Positions 53,396-63,457 of a stretch of 64,000 nt of DNA are shown here, piece after piece; position 1 is the first letter of the stretch, and each line of letters starts with the position of its first letter. The DNA lies in NCBI GenBank assembly GCA_934899185.1, contig CAKXYI010000003.1, forward strand, positions 62,001 to 126,000, read 5' to 3'. The notes below the pieces were generated by a model that was given only the letters and a program-made list of their open reading frames with translations, searched no databases and was not told where the DNA came from. Origin of the DNA: an uncultured Lachnospiraceae bacterium (lineage in GTDB: Bacteria; Bacillota; Clostridia; Lachnospirales; Lachnospiraceae). Both the position numbers and the translations under genes were made by a program.

Positions 53396-55480
53396 TTATT
53401 TTACATCCTTGATAGAGAAAGAAATTCTTCCCATCTTGTCCTTGCCAAGGCATACAACCTTGACTACATCACCAAGGGTAAGTACATCTTCTACATGCTC
53501 GATTCTCTCTTTGGAAATCTTAGAGATGTGAACCATGCCTTCCTTGCCAGGTGCGAACTCGATGAATGCACCGAATTCCTTGATGCTTACGACCTTACCG
53601 GTAAAGATCTGTCCCTGTTCAAAGTCAGTTGTGATGATCTTGATCATCTCTACGGCTTCGTCCATCTTTTCCTTGTCCGTACCGCAAACAGATACGTTAC
53701 CTTCATCTGTGATGTCGATCTTAACGCCGGTACGATCAATGATCTCATTGATGGTCTTTCCACGCTGACCTACAACATCACCAATCTTTGCAGGATCGAT
53801 CTGGATCTGGATGATCTTTGGTGCATACTTGCCAACGCTCTCTCTAGGTGCAGAGATTGCCTTTGACATACACTCATCCATGATGAAGAATCTTGCTTCT
53901 CTGGTTCTGCGGATGGCTTCTTCTACGATCGGTCTGGTCAGACCATGGATCTTAATATCCATCTGGATGGCTGTGATACCGTCCTTGGTTCCTGTAACCT
54001 TAAAGTCCATATCACCAAAGAAATCTTCCAAGCCCTGGATATCGGTAAGTACGATATAATCATCATCTGTCTCTCCTGTAACAAGACCACAGGAAATACC
54101 GGCAACCATTTTCTTGATCGGTACACCGGCTGCCATAAGTGCCATACAAGATGCACAGGTAGATGCCATAGAGGTAGAACCATTGGACTCAAATGTCTCA
54201 GAGACCGCACGGATCGCATATGGGAACTCCTCTGTGGAAGGAAGTACCGGGATCAAGGCTCTTTCTGCCAATGCTCCATGTCCGATTTCACGACGTCCCG
54301 GTCCACGGGAAGGCTTTGTCTCACCAACAGAGTATGACGGGAAGTTGTAATGATGCATATAACGCTTTACGGTAATATTTTCATCCAAACCGTCAACCTT
54401 CTGTACTTCAGAAAGCGGAGCCAAAGTAACAACGTCACAGATCTGTGTTTGTCCACGTGTAAACATAGCAGATCCATGTACTCTAGGGATCAGATCTACT
54501 TCTGCGGAAAGTGGACGGATCTGGTCGATACGTCTGCCATCCGGACGCTTGTGATCCTTCAAGATCATCTTGCGGACAGTCTTCTTCTGATACTGATATA
54601 CAGCCTCACCTAAGACTTCCAGCCAATCTTCTTTATCTGCAAATGCTTCTTCAAATTTCTCGGTAACCTGGCGGATATTCTCCTCACGTACCTGCTTCTG
54701 GTCTGTAAATACAGCCTCTTCCATTTCTTCCGGTGTCACGATCTTGCGCATTTCTGCGAACATCTCTTCCGGAATGGCGCAACTGGTGTAAGAATGTTTT
54801 GGCTTACCAACTTCAGCAACCATCTGGTTGATGAATGCGATGATGGTCTGGTTGACATCATGTGCCTTGTAGATAGCCTCGATCATCTTGTCTTCCGGGA
54901 TCTCATTGGCACCGGCTTCGATCATGATGACCTTCTGTGCAGTAGATGCAACGGTCAGTTTCAGATCTCCGTTGTCCCACTGTGCCTGTGATGGGTTGAT
55001 GATGAACTCGCCATCGACCATACCTACCTGTGTCATCGCACAAGGTCCGTCAAATGGGATATCGGAAATACAGGTTGAGATTGCTGCACCAAGCATGGCA
55101 ACAAGTTCCGGACGTGCCTCCGGGTCAACACTCATGACCATGTTGTTCAAAGTAACGTCATTGCGGTAATCCTTTGGGAAAAGCGGACGCATCGGACGAT
55201 CGATCACACGTGCGGTAAGCACAGAGTTCTCAGATGCCTTGCCCTCTCTCTTATTAAATCCACCAGGGATCTTTCCTACGGAATATAATTTTTCTTCAAA
55301 TTCCACACTCAGTGGGAAAAAATCAATACCTTCTCTTGGCTTTTCTGATGCTGTAGCCGTTGAAAGTACGGTTGTCTCACCATACTGGATGAATGCTGCA
55401 CCATTTGCCTGTGCTGCCACACGACCAACATCGACACGCAGGGTTCTTCCTGCAAGTTCCATTGTAAATGTCTTTGTCAT
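53396..55480 (-). CDS. pnp: Polyribonucleotide nucleotidyltransferase PNPase
   Basis: A 694-residue PNPase: two RNase PH-like domains (FFPLSVEFEEKLYSVGKIPG and HHYNFPSYSVGETKPSRGPG), then KH (VGQRGKTINEIIDRTG) and S1 (GKVVSIKEFGAFIEFAPGKE) domains. It degrades RNA phosphorolytically from the 3' end. AAGGAG is upstream of the ATG. It follows rpsO after a terminator and a long inverted repeat in its leader, the normal rpsO-pnp order. Confidence 0.98.
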   Translation of the reverse strand: MTKTFTMELAGRTLRVDVGRVAAQANGAAFIQYGETTVLSTATASEKPREGIDFFPLSVEFEEKLYSVGKIPGGFNKREGKASENSVLTARVIDRPMRPLFPKDYRNDVTLNNMVMSVDPEARPELVAMLGAAISTCISDIPFDGPCAMTQVGMVDGEFIINPSQAQWDNGDLKLTVASTAQKVIMIEAGANEIPEDKMIEAIYKAHDVNQTIIAFINQMVAEVGKPKHSYTSCAIPEEMFAEMRKIVTPEEMEEAVFTDQKQVREENIRQVTEKFEEAFADKEDWLEVLGEAVYQYQKKTVRKMILKDHKRPDGRRIDQIRPLSAEVDLIPRVHGSAMFTRGQTQICDVVTLAPLSEVQKVDGLDENITVKRYMHHYNFPSYSVGETKPSRGPGRREIGHGALAERALIPVLPSTEEFPYAIRAVSETFESNGSTSMASTCASCMALMAAGVPIKKMVAGISCGLVTGETDDDYIVLTDIQGLEDFFGDMDFKVTGTKDGITAIQMDIKIHGLTRPIVEEAIRRTREARFFIMDECMSKAISAPRESVGKYAPKIIQIQIDPAKIGDVVGQRGKTINEIIDRTGVKIDITDEGNVSVCGTDKEKMDEAVEMIKIITTDFEQGQIFTGKVVSIKEFGAFIEFAPGKEGMVHISKISKERIEHVEDVLTLGDVVKVVCLGKDKMGRISFSIKDVK

Positions 55481-55509
55481 TTCTTATCTCCTTATATTAT
55501 ATTTGTTAA

Positions 55510-55585
55510 GACAGAAACCCGAAACTACTGATAAATCCCAAGCCAGCCTGACACTTATCAGTGGTCTCGGATCATCCTCCTGTCT
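55510..55585 (-). promoter_or_regulatory. Long imperfect stem-loop in the pnp leader
   Basis: ACTGATAA (with CCGA and AC/GT additions) pairs with TTATCAGT across a 20-nt loop, and outer GACAG/CTGTC arms can extend it. It lies between the rpsO terminator and the pnp start. In other bacteria PNPase controls its own mRNA through a leader hairpin; such control here is inference. Confidence 0.5.
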
Positions 55586-55617
55586 GATAACCGGTAACTT
55601 ATGGGCAATCCCATACG

Positions 55618-55652
55618 AAAAATTGGGCGGAATAGAAAACTACCCCGCCCAT
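55618..55652 (-). terminator. Terminator of rpsO
   Basis: On the minus strand TGGGCGG and CCGCCCA pair and are followed by ATTTTT, about 10 bp after the rpsO stop. Read-through into pnp may occur. Confidence 0.85.
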
Positions 55653-55661
55653 GCAAGCAAA

Positions 55662-55928
55662 TTATTTTCTTAAGCCTAAACGCTCGATCAAAGAACGATA
55701 TCTTTCGATATCAACGTCCTTAAGATATGCTAAGAGATTACGTCTCTTACCGATCATCTTTAACATACCACGTCTAGAATGGTGATCCTTTGGGTTTTCC
55801 TTTAAATGCTCGGTCAACTCCTGGATTCGTGCTGTAAGAACTGCTACCTGAACTTCCGGTGAACCTGTATCACCAGGTGTTCTAGCGTATTCTTCCATAA
55901 TTGCTGTTTTCTTTTCCTTTGAAATCAT
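55662..55928 (-). CDS. rpsO: 30S ribosomal protein S15
   Basis: An 88-residue S15 of exact family length: [40 protein letters not shown] followed by KRRNLLAYL, and the end [13 protein letters not shown]. It binds 16S rRNA at the central domain. AGGAGG lies upstream of the ATG. A promoter at 56017-56045 leaves a leader of about 80 nt. Confidence 0.99.
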   Translation of the reverse strand: MISKEKKTAIMEEYARTPGDTGSPEVQVAVLTARIQELTEHLKENPKDHHSRRGMLKMIGKRRNLLAYLKDVDIERYRSLIERLGLRK

Positions 55929-56016
55929 GTTTCTACCTCCTAAAATTTCATACGCCTGTACTCAGCATAAGGTCGGAGTTTCCAAATACCGAATACGGGT
56001 AAAATCATACCAAAAG

Positions 56017-56045
56017 AGTATAACACAGGTTGTATATCCTGTAAA
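56017..56045 (-). promoter_or_regulatory. Promoter of rpsO
   Basis: On the minus strand TTTACA (56045-56040) and TATACT (56022-56017) are 17 bp apart, giving a leader of about 80 nt before rpsO. Confidence 0.78.
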
Positions 56046-56058
56046 GATATTTATTCTA

Positions 56059-57099
56059 TCAATCTAACAATCTTGTGCAGCAGATCGGTGATCTGTTGAA
56101 GGCACTGGAAATAATGATACCGGTACGTTCGGTGCTGGCATGTACGATCTGTCCGCCACCGATATAGATAGCCACATGGCTGATGCTCTTGCCACTGCCG
56201 TAAAATACCAGATCTCCCGGCATCAATTCGGAAGTGCTGACTCTGGTACCGTAATTTGCCTGTGCACGGGAAGAATGTGGCAGGCTGTAACCGTATTTAG
56301 CAAAAACGGAAAGGACAAAGCCGGAACAATCCGCGCCATTGGTCAGGCTGGTGCCGCCCCAGACATAAGGATTGCCTACAAACTGGGTCGCATAGTTGAC
56401 AAGATCCACACGAACATCCGATACACCTTGTCCGTATCTTGCCTCTGACATAGTCATGGCATCTGCAAGAGTCGTTGCACATGTCACATAGTCACCGCTG
56501 ACATAGCCATATTCGCCATCGATATTGACCTGCACCCATCCGTCGGTCTCCGATACGATCTCTAACTCCTCGCCTTCCGGCATGGTCGCTAAGATCTCGG
56601 ATGTGGTATTTGGCTCTAAGCGTACACGCAAAGAGTCAGTACCCACTGTGGCAGTATAACGTGCCACCTCGTTTGCCTTAGTGATCGCTGCATCACCGGT
56701 CAGAAGATATTCGGATAATACATAGCCTTCTACCTCGCCGGAAGAAATATGTGTCCAATCTCCCTCTGTGCCTAAGATCTCACATCCGGCATTTTCCGGT
56801 AACTTGCCGACCATAGAAGCATCGGTTGAGGCTGCTTCTCTGATATTGATATTGCCCTCTACATTGGCTAGTCCTAAATTGGTATAGCCAAAGGTATCTA
56901 ACTGTGCTGTACCGGTGGTCGCCACATCCGCATCCGATACCTGCGGCATAACTGCCGCTTCCTCTACATTAACTGTAGCAGATGCCACGATACCTGCGGT
57001 CAAGCCCTGCGACTGCATCTGCTTGCTGCTATAGCAAAAAGAAAATATAAGGCATCCTGCACATGCCACTGAAATTGCACTGATCACTCGGTTCTTCAC
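56059..57099 (-). CDS. Secreted NlpC/P60 peptidoglycan hydrolase with SH3 domains
   Basis: A 346-residue protein: signal peptide, two bacterial SH3 domains (near residues 70-140 and 145-205) and a C-terminal NlpC/P60 domain with catalytic Cys in NGADCSGFV, His in ISHVAIYIG and HASTERTGI. It likely cuts stem peptides in the wall. The start is GTG 57099, with GGGAGG 5 nt upstream; the ORF extends 21 codons further without one. It lies after the ribF terminator. Confidence 0.93.
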   Translation of the reverse strand: MKNRVISAISVACAGCLIFSFCYSSKQMQSQGLTAGIVASATVNVEEAAVMPQVSDADVATTGTAQLDTFGYTNLGLANVEGNINIREAASTDASMVGKLPENAGCEILGTEGDWTHISSGEVEGYVLSEYLLTGDAAITKANEVARYTATVGTDSLRVRLEPNTTSEILATMPEGEELEIVSETDGWVQVNIDGEYGYVSGDYVTCATTLADAMTMSEARYGQGVSDVRVDLVNYATQFVGNPYVWGGTSLTNGADCSGFVLSVFAKYGYSLPHSSRAQANYGTRVSTSELMPGDLVFYGSGKSISHVAIYIGGGQIVHASTERTGIIISSAFNRSPICCTRLLD

Positions 57100-57141
57100 A
57101 ATGTCCTCCCAAATCCAAACTGAATTATCTAAAATTTCCAC

Positions 57142-57175
57142 TAAAAAAACAGCAGCAAACACTGCTGTCTTTTTG
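57142..57175 (-). terminator. Terminator of the nusA-infB-ribF operon
   Basis: ACAGCAG (57149-57155) pairs with CTGCTGT (57162-57168), ending on the minus strand in TTTTTTT, about 55 bp after the ribF stop. Confidence 0.9.
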
Positions 57176-57231
57176 CATTATAGCAAGACATATTTCGTCT
57201 GTCAATATTTTTGTAACAATTATGTAACAAA

Positions 57232-58149
57232 CTATCGATTAAAATAAGAAAGTGCCGTTTTCTTATCCCTCTCCATCTGTGTAAAAAGGTCCTCTACCGA
57301 GTTGAACTTCTTTTCATCACGGATATGGGAAAGAAATACCACACGCGCGTCCTTTTCATAGACATCTTGGTTAAAATCCAAAATATGCGTCTCGATTCCT
57401 ATTTGATTTTCCCCAGTCACAGTCGGCTTGACGCCAACATTGGTCACACCATGATACACATGATGTTCGATCTCGATCTTAGTCACATAGACGCCGTTTT
57501 TCGGCAGTAACTTGTCCTCCGGCGGAATCAAATTGATCGTCGGCATCCCCATCTTGCTTCCCAGATGATAGCCATGCACAATCCTGCCCCAGACAAAGTA
57601 TTCATAGCCCAGAAGTTCGTTGCCCTTTTCTATATTACCGGCAGCGATCTCCTCACGAACATAAGTAGAACTGATATCCCTGTGATCCTTTTGCAGTTTT
57701 TCCACGACTTCCAAGGTAAAACCATAGGTCTTGGAGAGTTCTTCCAGCATCTTGACATTGCCCCGTCCCATCCTACCAAAGGAAAAGTCGGTGCCGCAAA
57801 CCAAGTATTTCATGTGAAAATTCTCAACCAAAAGACGGATAAATTCTTCCGGCTCCAGTTGCATGATCTCCTTTTCAAAAGAACATTGCGCCAGATAATC
57901 GATCTTTTCCTCTTCCAGAATATGTGCTCGCTCTGCATTTGTGATCAAAAGTTTGGTCATATCCTTTTTCAGGCGGATACGCGGTGATACATCAAAAGTC
58001 AGGACACAGGATGCCAGCCCTTTTTCTTTTTGCACACGCAACTTTTCTGTTAAAAGTTCATGTCCCTTATGTATGCCATCAAACTTTCCTACCGTAACGG
58101 CTGTATTTTCTGCAATCATCTCATTTATCAGTGAAGTAATTATCTTCAT
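57232..58149 (-). CDS. ribF: Bifunctional riboflavin kinase/FAD synthetase RibF
   Basis: A 305-residue RibF. The FAD synthetase part starts with VTVGKFDGIHKGHELL and has CGTDFSFGRMGRG; the riboflavin kinase part has HLGSKMGMPTINL followed by LPKNGVYVT. It makes FMN and FAD, needed by Rnf and ApbE in this window. It overlaps truB by 4 bp and ends the operon at the terminator near 57142. Confidence 0.97.
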   Translation of the reverse strand: MKIITSLINEMIAENTAVTVGKFDGIHKGHELLTEKLRVQKEKGLASCVLTFDVSPRIRLKKDMTKLLITNAERAHILEEEKIDYLAQCSFEKEIMQLEPEEFIRLLVENFHMKYLVCGTDFSFGRMGRGNVKMLEELSKTYGFTLEVVEKLQKDHRDISSTYVREEIAAGNIEKGNELLGYEYFVWGRIVHGYHLGSKMGMPTINLIPPEDKLLPKNGVYVTKIEIEHHVYHGVTNVGVKPTVTGENQIGIETHILDFNQDVYEKDARVVFLSHIRDEKKFNSVEDLFTQMERDKKTALSYFNR

Positions 58150-59045
58150 GTTGTCTCCAAAAACATCTTTTTTAATTTGAACTGATGCTCATTTAAGTAA
58201 TATATTCCAACAAATCTGCCATCGGACAGATACATGCGTACCGGGTCTTTCTCGCCTACCGCCTCGTCTGCCCTTGTCAGCATCCGGTCGATCGGGTTGC
58301 CGTTGATCAGTTTCTTATCCGCTTCCTCTAAGGCACATACCTTTGGGTAAGCAGCAAAGACCTGGTCGATCGGCAATAAGATCCGGTCGATCCGATCCTC
58401 TTTTTGGGCTTCTTCGATCTGGGACAAAGTCAAACTGTCTTTCAGGACAAACGAAGCCACCTGCGTGCGCACAAGACTCTCCATACAAGCCCCGCATCCC
58501 AAGACCTGTCCGATATCCTGACAAAGGGTACGGATGTAGGTGCCCTTAGAGCAATGCACTTCCATGGTAACAAGTGGTAATGCAATGCTTTTGATCCGGA
58601 TCTCATAAATGGTGACCGGTCGGAGTTTTCTCTCCACCTCGATCCCTTTTCTTGCCAGATCACAAAGTTTCTGTCCTCCTACTTTCAGGGCTGAGTACAT
58701 AGGCGGGATCTGTTCGATCTGCCCCACAAACTGTCCTACTGCCTGCCGGACCTGGTCCTCTGTCACTGTGACTGCATGTTCCTCTAGGACCTGCCCGGTC
58801 ATATCCTGTGTATCGGTAACGACCCCTAGCCGCATGACCGCCTCATAGGTCTTGTCCTTGTCTACCAAAAGATCACAGACCTTGGTCGCCTTTCCAATAC
58901 AAACCGGAAGTACCCCTGTGGCATCCGGATCCAACGTACCGGTATGACCTATCTTTTTTATACCAAGGATGCCGCGCATCTTCGCAACAACATCAAACGA
59001 AGTATACCCGGCTTCCTTGTAAACATTTATAATTCCACTTTTCAT
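58146..59045 (-). CDS. truB: tRNA pseudouridine-55 synthase TruB
   Basis: A 299-residue TruB with catalytic Asp in GHTGTLDPDATGVLPV, IPPMYSALKVGG and CSKGTYIRTLCQDIG. It makes pseudouridine 55 in the T-loop of tRNAs. It is 7 bp after nrnA and overlaps ribF by 4 bp. The C-terminal domain is a short form. Confidence 0.97.
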   Translation of the reverse strand: MKSGIINVYKEAGYTSFDVVAKMRGILGIKKIGHTGTLDPDATGVLPVCIGKATKVCDLLVDKDKTYEAVMRLGVVTDTQDMTGQVLEEHAVTVTEDQVRQAVGQFVGQIEQIPPMYSALKVGGQKLCDLARKGIEVERKLRPVTIYEIRIKSIALPLVTMEVHCSKGTYIRTLCQDIGQVLGCGACMESLVRTQVASFVLKDSLTLSQIEEAQKEDRIDRILLPIDQVFAAYPKVCALEEADKKLINGNPIDRMLTRADEAVGEKDPVRMYLSDGRFVGIYYLNEHQFKLKKMFLETT

Positions 59046-59052
59046 ATGCTAC

Positions 59053-60009
59053 CTATTGTGCTAACTGTTCCTTGACATCTGCCACGATACCATCGATCAA
59101 TGTCCATGGATCCTGACCCTCGACCGTAAAGCCGGCGGCTTTTTTATGTCCGCCGCCATGGTATTTCATAGCGATCTGGGACAGGTCGACCCGGTCTCCC
59201 TTGCAACGTGTGCTAACCTTATAAGAACCCGGTTCCAAACCATAAAGAAAGATCGCCACCTCGGCTTCTTTTGTCATACGAAGTTGGCTGACAATGCCGT
59301 CCAAATGCTTTGGCAGAACCGAAAACTCTTCCATTTCCTCCTGTGTGATCACAGAGGCGATACACTCTGCATCCTCATAGAGCCGACTCTTTAAGAGTGC
59401 CTGCCCTAAGATCTTGTTCTGGGCAAAAGTCTTTTCATAAAAAGTCTTATCTACGATGGTTGGGTAATCAATCCCAAGATCCATCAGCCGCCCCGCAACC
59501 TCCATGGTATGACTGGACGTACAGGAATACTGAAAGACACCGGTATCATGGATCATGCCCGTGTAAATGCACTCAGCGATCTCCTTTGTGATCTTAGCCG
59601 GATCCATAGTATCGTAGACAAGTTCACTGGCAGAAGATGCATCTGCCACGACCTTATTCTTATCCGCAAATGTTTGATTGCTGACATGGTGGTCAATGCA
59701 GATCGTCCTTTTTGCTGTCTCAAAAAATTTGACTGCATCCCCAAGTCTTGTCGCATCCCCACAATCTAAGACAATACAAAGATCAAATGTCTCCTCACTA
59801 TTCTTTGCTTCTAAGATCTTGTCTGCGCCCTGTAAGAACTGAAAGATCCTTGGGATCGGCTCTAAGAACACGCAGACCCTGACCTGTGGGTAATAGGTGG
59901 TGATGTAATTGTAGGTTGCCAGGCAGGAGCCTACGCAATCTCCATCCGGGCGGATATGTCCGGCGATCGCCACACTTGTTACATTTTGCAGTTCCTGATC
60001 TAATTGCAT
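59053..60009 (-). CDS. nrnA: DHH/DHHA1 phosphoesterase NrnA (oligoribonuclease/pAp phosphatase)
   Basis: A 318-residue DHH protein: HIRPDGDCVGSCLA, LDCGDATRLG, the DHH motif in CIDHHVSN and the DHHA1 GGGHKKAAGF. NrnA degrades short RNAs and dephosphorylates pAp. It lies 10 bp after rbfA and 7 bp before truB, the standard Firmicutes position. Confidence 0.95.
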   Translation of the reverse strand: MQLDQELQNVTSVAIAGHIRPDGDCVGSCLATYNYITTYYPQVRVCVFLEPIPRIFQFLQGADKILEAKNSEETFDLCIVLDCGDATRLGDAVKFFETAKRTICIDHHVSNQTFADKNKVVADASSASELVYDTMDPAKITKEIAECIYTGMIHDTGVFQYSCTSSHTMEVAGRLMDLGIDYPTIVDKTFYEKTFAQNKILGQALLKSRLYEDAECIASVITQEEMEEFSVLPKHLDGIVSQLRMTKEAEVAIFLYGLEPGSYKVSTRCKGDRVDLSQIAMKYHGGGHKKAAGFTVEGQDPWTLIDGIVADVKEQLAQ

Positions 60010-60019
60010 AAGATCCTCC

Positions 60020-60376
60020 TTATTTGCCCTGATTCAGATCATCAATCATCTTTGACATTCGCACACCATATTCGATCGACTGATCCAAAATAAACTGAAT
60101 CTCCGGTGTATTGCGCAAATTAATATTGGAGGCCAAGAGTTTACGGATATAGCCCGCAGAACTGCGCAGTCCCTCCATGGTATCTGCCTGGGCTTTTTCA
60201 TCGCCTAAGACACTGATATAGGCTTTGGCAGTCTTTAAATCCGGTGCCACCTCTACAGCCACAACGCTGCAAAGGGAACTGACACGCGGATCCTTGATCT
60301 CACCGCGAATGATATTACTCAGTTCGCGATGGACCTCCTCATTGATCCTTGTATTTTTAATACTTCTTTTTTTCAT
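60020..60376 (-). CDS. rbfA: Ribosome-binding factor A
   Basis: A 118-residue RbfA with a KH-like fold: RINEEVHRELSNIIRGEIKD, AKAYISVLG and LNLRNTPEIQF-type context as NINLRNTPEIQFILDQSIE. It matures the 30S subunit, mainly at low temperature. It is 3 bp after infB. Confidence 0.97.
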   Translation of the reverse strand: MKKRSIKNTRINEEVHRELSNIIRGEIKDPRVSSLCSVVAVEVAPDLKTAKAYISVLGDEKAQADTMEGLRSSAGYIRKLLASNINLRNTPEIQFILDQSIEYGVRMSKMIDDLNQGK

Positions 60377-60379
60377 ATC

Positions 60380-63127
60380 CTACCTCGGTACTTCTACCAT
60401 AATATATGCTTCGATCACATCATCTTCTGCGATGTCATTGAATCCATCCAATACAAGACCACATTCAAATCCTGCCTTGACTTCCTTCACATCATCCTTG
60501 AAACGCTTGAGTGATGCCAGATCGCCTTCAAAGAGCTGCTCACCCTCACGGGATACGCGGACTTTACATCCACGCTGGAAGTAACCATCCAAGACATAGG
60601 ATCCGGCGATATTTCCGACATCGGATGCCTTAAAGATCTGACGTACCTGTGCATGACCGATAACCTTTTCCTCATAAACAGGATCCAGCATACCCTTCAT
60701 GGCTGCTTCCACATCCTCGATGGCATTGTAGATGACCTTGTAAAGTCTGACGTCTACACCTTCTCTGTCCGCGGTAGCCTTAGCCATAGCATCCGGTCTG
60801 ACGTTAAAACCGATGATGATGGCATTGGATGCAGATGCTAAGATAACATCACTTTCATTGATGGCACCAACACCGCCATGAATGATCTTAACCACAACTT
60901 CGTCGTTGGAAAGTTTTACCAGAGACTGCTTCACTGCCTCGACAGAACCCTGTACGTCTGCCTTAACGATGATGTTGAGTTCCTTCACATTACCGGATTG
61001 GATCTGTGAGAAAAGATCGTCTAACGACATTCTGGTCTTAGTATCTTCAATTAACTTATTCTTACTCTCGGAAATAAATGTCTCCGCAAAGTTTCTTGCT
61101 TCTTTTTCAGTATCCATGGAAACAAAGATCTCACCTGCATTCGGTACATCACTCAGACCTAAGATCTCTACCGGTGTAGATGGTGTGGCTACCTTGACTC
61201 TGCGTCCGTTCTCATCAATCATGGCACGAACCTTACCATAAGAACTTCCAGCTGCGATCGGATCTCCCACATGCAGGGTACCCTTCTGTACCAAAACGGT
61301 TGCAACTGCACCGCGTCCCTTATCCAACTGTGCCTCAATGACAAGACCTCTTGCTGTACGCTTTGGATTTGCCTTCAATTCCAAGACTTCGGCGGTCAAA
61401 AGGATCATTTCCAGTAATTCATCGATACCTTCGTGTGTATGTGCAGATACCGGTACGAAGATGGTACTTCCGCCCCAATCTTCCGGGATCAGTTCATACT
61501 CGGATAATTCCTGCTTTACACGTTCTACATTTGCGTTTGGCTTATCGATCTTGTTGATTGCAACGATGATCTCAATACCGGCTGCCTTTGCATGATTGAT
61601 CGCCTCAACCGTCTGCGGCATAACGCCATCATCGGCTGCAACAACCAGAATGGCAATATCGGTAGAATTGGCACCACGCATACGCATAGCGGTAAATGCC
61701 TCATGTCCCGGTGTATCTAAGAAGGTGATCTTCTGTCCATTGACTGATACCATGTAAGCACCAATGTGCTGTGTGATACCGCCTGCCTCGCGATCTGTCA
61801 CCTTAGTGTCACGAATAGCATCCAAAAGGGATGTCTTACCATGGTCAACGTGACCCATAACGCAGACAACCGGTGGACGTGCAACCATATCTTCTTCTGA
61901 CTCTTCATCCTCGCGGAGAAGTTCCTCGATCACATCTACCTTGACTTCCGGCTCGCAGATGCAGTTGAACTCAAGTGCAATCTCTTCTGCCTGCTCATAG
62001 TCAATATCCTGGTTTACGGTAACCATGATACCCTTCATAAAGAGTTTCTTAACGATCACAGATGCTTGCACCTTCATCTTGTCAGCCAATTCCTTAATCG
62101 TAATATGCTCAGGCAAGGTCAGTGTAATGATCTCATTCGGATCTTTTTCTACCGGCTTTGGCTGCGGAGCCTTATTCTTCTTCTTGCCGCCGTTCTTCTC
62201 TAAGTTTACATAGCGTTCCTGCTTCTTAGATCCATACTGATCGTGGTCGTGTTTCTTTTTATTGTTGCGGTTGTTGTCGCGGTTTCCCTTTGCATTCATA
62301 TCTGCGGCTGGTGCAGCCGGAGCAGCATTATTTCTGCGGTTGTCACCGGCAAATCCACCGCCGTTAGGACGGTTACCATTTGGTCTGTTGCCACGATTGC
62401 TGTCGTTATTGCGCGGTCTGCGGTTGTCGCCTGCGTTTACACGGTTGCTCGGGCGGTCATTTTCTGACATCTGGCGCGGGCGGATCGGACGGTTGCCGTT
62501 TGGTCTGTCTCCACGGTTTCCATTCTCACGTCTGTCCTGACGTTCCGGTCTGTCCTGGCGTTCCTGTCTGTCCTGACGATCCTTGCGCTCCATTCTCTCC
62601 TGACGTTCCTTTTCCTCCTGTACACGGTGGGAAGGTCTGACGGTACGCTCACTCTCAGGACGGACCGTGATTCTTCCCTGTGCCGGACGTCCGGAGCCGG
62701 AACGATCACCACGATTGCCATTTGCTCTGTCGCCATCCGATCTTCTTTTCGGACGGTCACCATCACGGCGTGGTCTCTGCTGCTTGCTGTACTGAGCATT
62801 AAAGACAGCGGAAATGCTTGATTTCTTCTTTGGACGTGCATTTCCCTCTTTAGACTCTGCCATCTTTTCCCCAGTCTTTGTCGCTTCTTTTACCGTTGCC
62901 TCTTTCTTTGCTTCTGCCTTCTTCTCCGGTGCTTCCTTATCTTCTTTTTTGACCGGTTCTGCCTTTGGTGCTGCCTTTTTAAACTTCTTTTCTACGATCG
63001 CAATCGCAGCATCCTCAATACTGTTTTGACTCTTTACTTCTATTCCATTTGCAGCAAGTGTTGCAACAATTTCTTTTGTTTCTACACCTAACTGTTTTGC
63101 TAATTCATATACTCTAACTTTTGCCAT
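60380..63127 (-). CDS. infB: Translation initiation factor IF-2
   Basis: A 915-residue IF-2. Residues 1-55 form an IF2_N domain, then a long low-complexity region (about 55-330) rich in Lys/Glu, then in Arg/Asp/Asn/Gln repeats. A second IF2_N lies near 340-390, and the G domain starts with [26 protein letters not shown] and NKID, followed by domains II to IV. It brings initiator tRNA to the ribosome. It lies 24 bp after ylxQ. Confidence 0.98.
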   Translation of the reverse strand: MAKVRVYELAKQLGVETKEIVATLAANGIEVKSQNSIEDAAIAIVEKKFKKAAPKAEPVKKEDKEAPEKKAEAKKEATVKEATKTGEKMAESKEGNARPKKKSSISAVFNAQYSKQQRPRRDGDRPKRRSDGDRANGNRGDRSGSGRPAQGRITVRPESERTVRPSHRVQEEKERQERMERKDRQDRQERQDRPERQDRRENGNRGDRPNGNRPIRPRQMSENDRPSNRVNAGDNRRPRNNDSNRGNRPNGNRPNGGGFAGDNRRNNAAPAAPAADMNAKGNRDNNRNNKKKHDHDQYGSKKQERYVNLEKNGGKKKNKAPQPKPVEKDPNEIITLTLPEHITIKELADKMKVQASVIVKKLFMKGIMVTVNQDIDYEQAEEIALEFNCICEPEVKVDVIEELLREDEESEEDMVARPPVVCVMGHVDHGKTSLLDAIRDTKVTDREAGGITQHIGAYMVSVNGQKITFLDTPGHEAFTAMRMRGANSTDIAILVVAADDGVMPQTVEAINHAKAAGIEIIVAINKIDKPNANVERVKQELSEYELIPEDWGGSTIFVPVSAHTHEGIDELLEMILLTAEVLELKANPKRTARGLVIEAQLDKGRGAVATVLVQKGTLHVGDPIAAGSSYGKVRAMIDENGRRVKVATPSTPVEILGLSDVPNAGEIFVSMDTEKEARNFAETFISESKNKLIEDTKTRMSLDDLFSQIQSGNVKELNIIVKADVQGSVEAVKQSLVKLSNDEVVVKIIHGGVGAINESDVILASASNAIIIGFNVRPDAMAKATADREGVDVRLYKVIYNAIEDVEAAMKGMLDPVYEEKVIGHAQVRQIFKASDVGNIAGSYVLDGYFQRGCKVRVSREGEQLFEGDLASLKRFKDDVKEVKAGFECGLVLDGFNDIAEDDVIEAYIMVEVPR

Positions 63128-63151
63128 ACTATATCCTCCATTATTCAGTTG

Positions 63152-63457
63152 TTATACCAGTGTGATTTTCTTTTTTACAGCCTGTGCCAGATTTTCATCT
63201 GTGATCGCAACGGATGCCCGAAACTCTTTGCCGATCGCATGCCCCAGATCCTCTTTTTTGCCATAAAAGAAAAGGTCGCACTCATAAAATTCACACATGT
63301 TCGTAAAACTCTTTTTGGTATTGTCAGATGCGTCTTCTGCAACCAGCACCAGCCATGCCTTGCCTTCTTTGACAGCCTTTTCCACGGAGAACTCTCCGCT
63401 AACTACTTTTCCCGCTTTTGTTGCCATACCAAGCATCGCCAACGCCTTATCCTGCAT
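63152..63457 (-). CDS. ylxQ: L7Ae-family RNA-binding protein YlxQ
   Basis: A 101-residue L7Ae/L30e-fold protein (LAMLGMATKAGKVVSGEF, VLVAEDASDNTKK). YlxQ binds RNA, possibly kink-turns, and lies between ylxR and infB across Firmicutes. It directly follows ylxR with no gap. Confidence 0.93.
   Translation of the reverse strand: MQDKALAMLGMATKAGKVVSGEFSVEKAVKEGKAWLVLVAEDASDNTKKSFTNMCEFYECDLFFYGKKEDLGHAIGKEFRASVAITDENLAQAVKKKITLV

Noticed and set aside
57220..57235. Possible FMN riboswitch or other leader element for ribF
   Set aside because: ribF lies inside the operon with a 4-bp overlap to truB, so there is no room for one, and no riboswitch-like sequence was seen near flavin genes.
62500..62640. 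CRISPR-like repeats
   Set aside because: The short repeats are coding Arg/Asp/Gln units in infB without regular unique spacers.
62243..62841. Several open frames in other frames over the IF-2 repeat region
   Set aside because: They arise from the biased Arg/Asp codons of infB; none has a recognisable domain.
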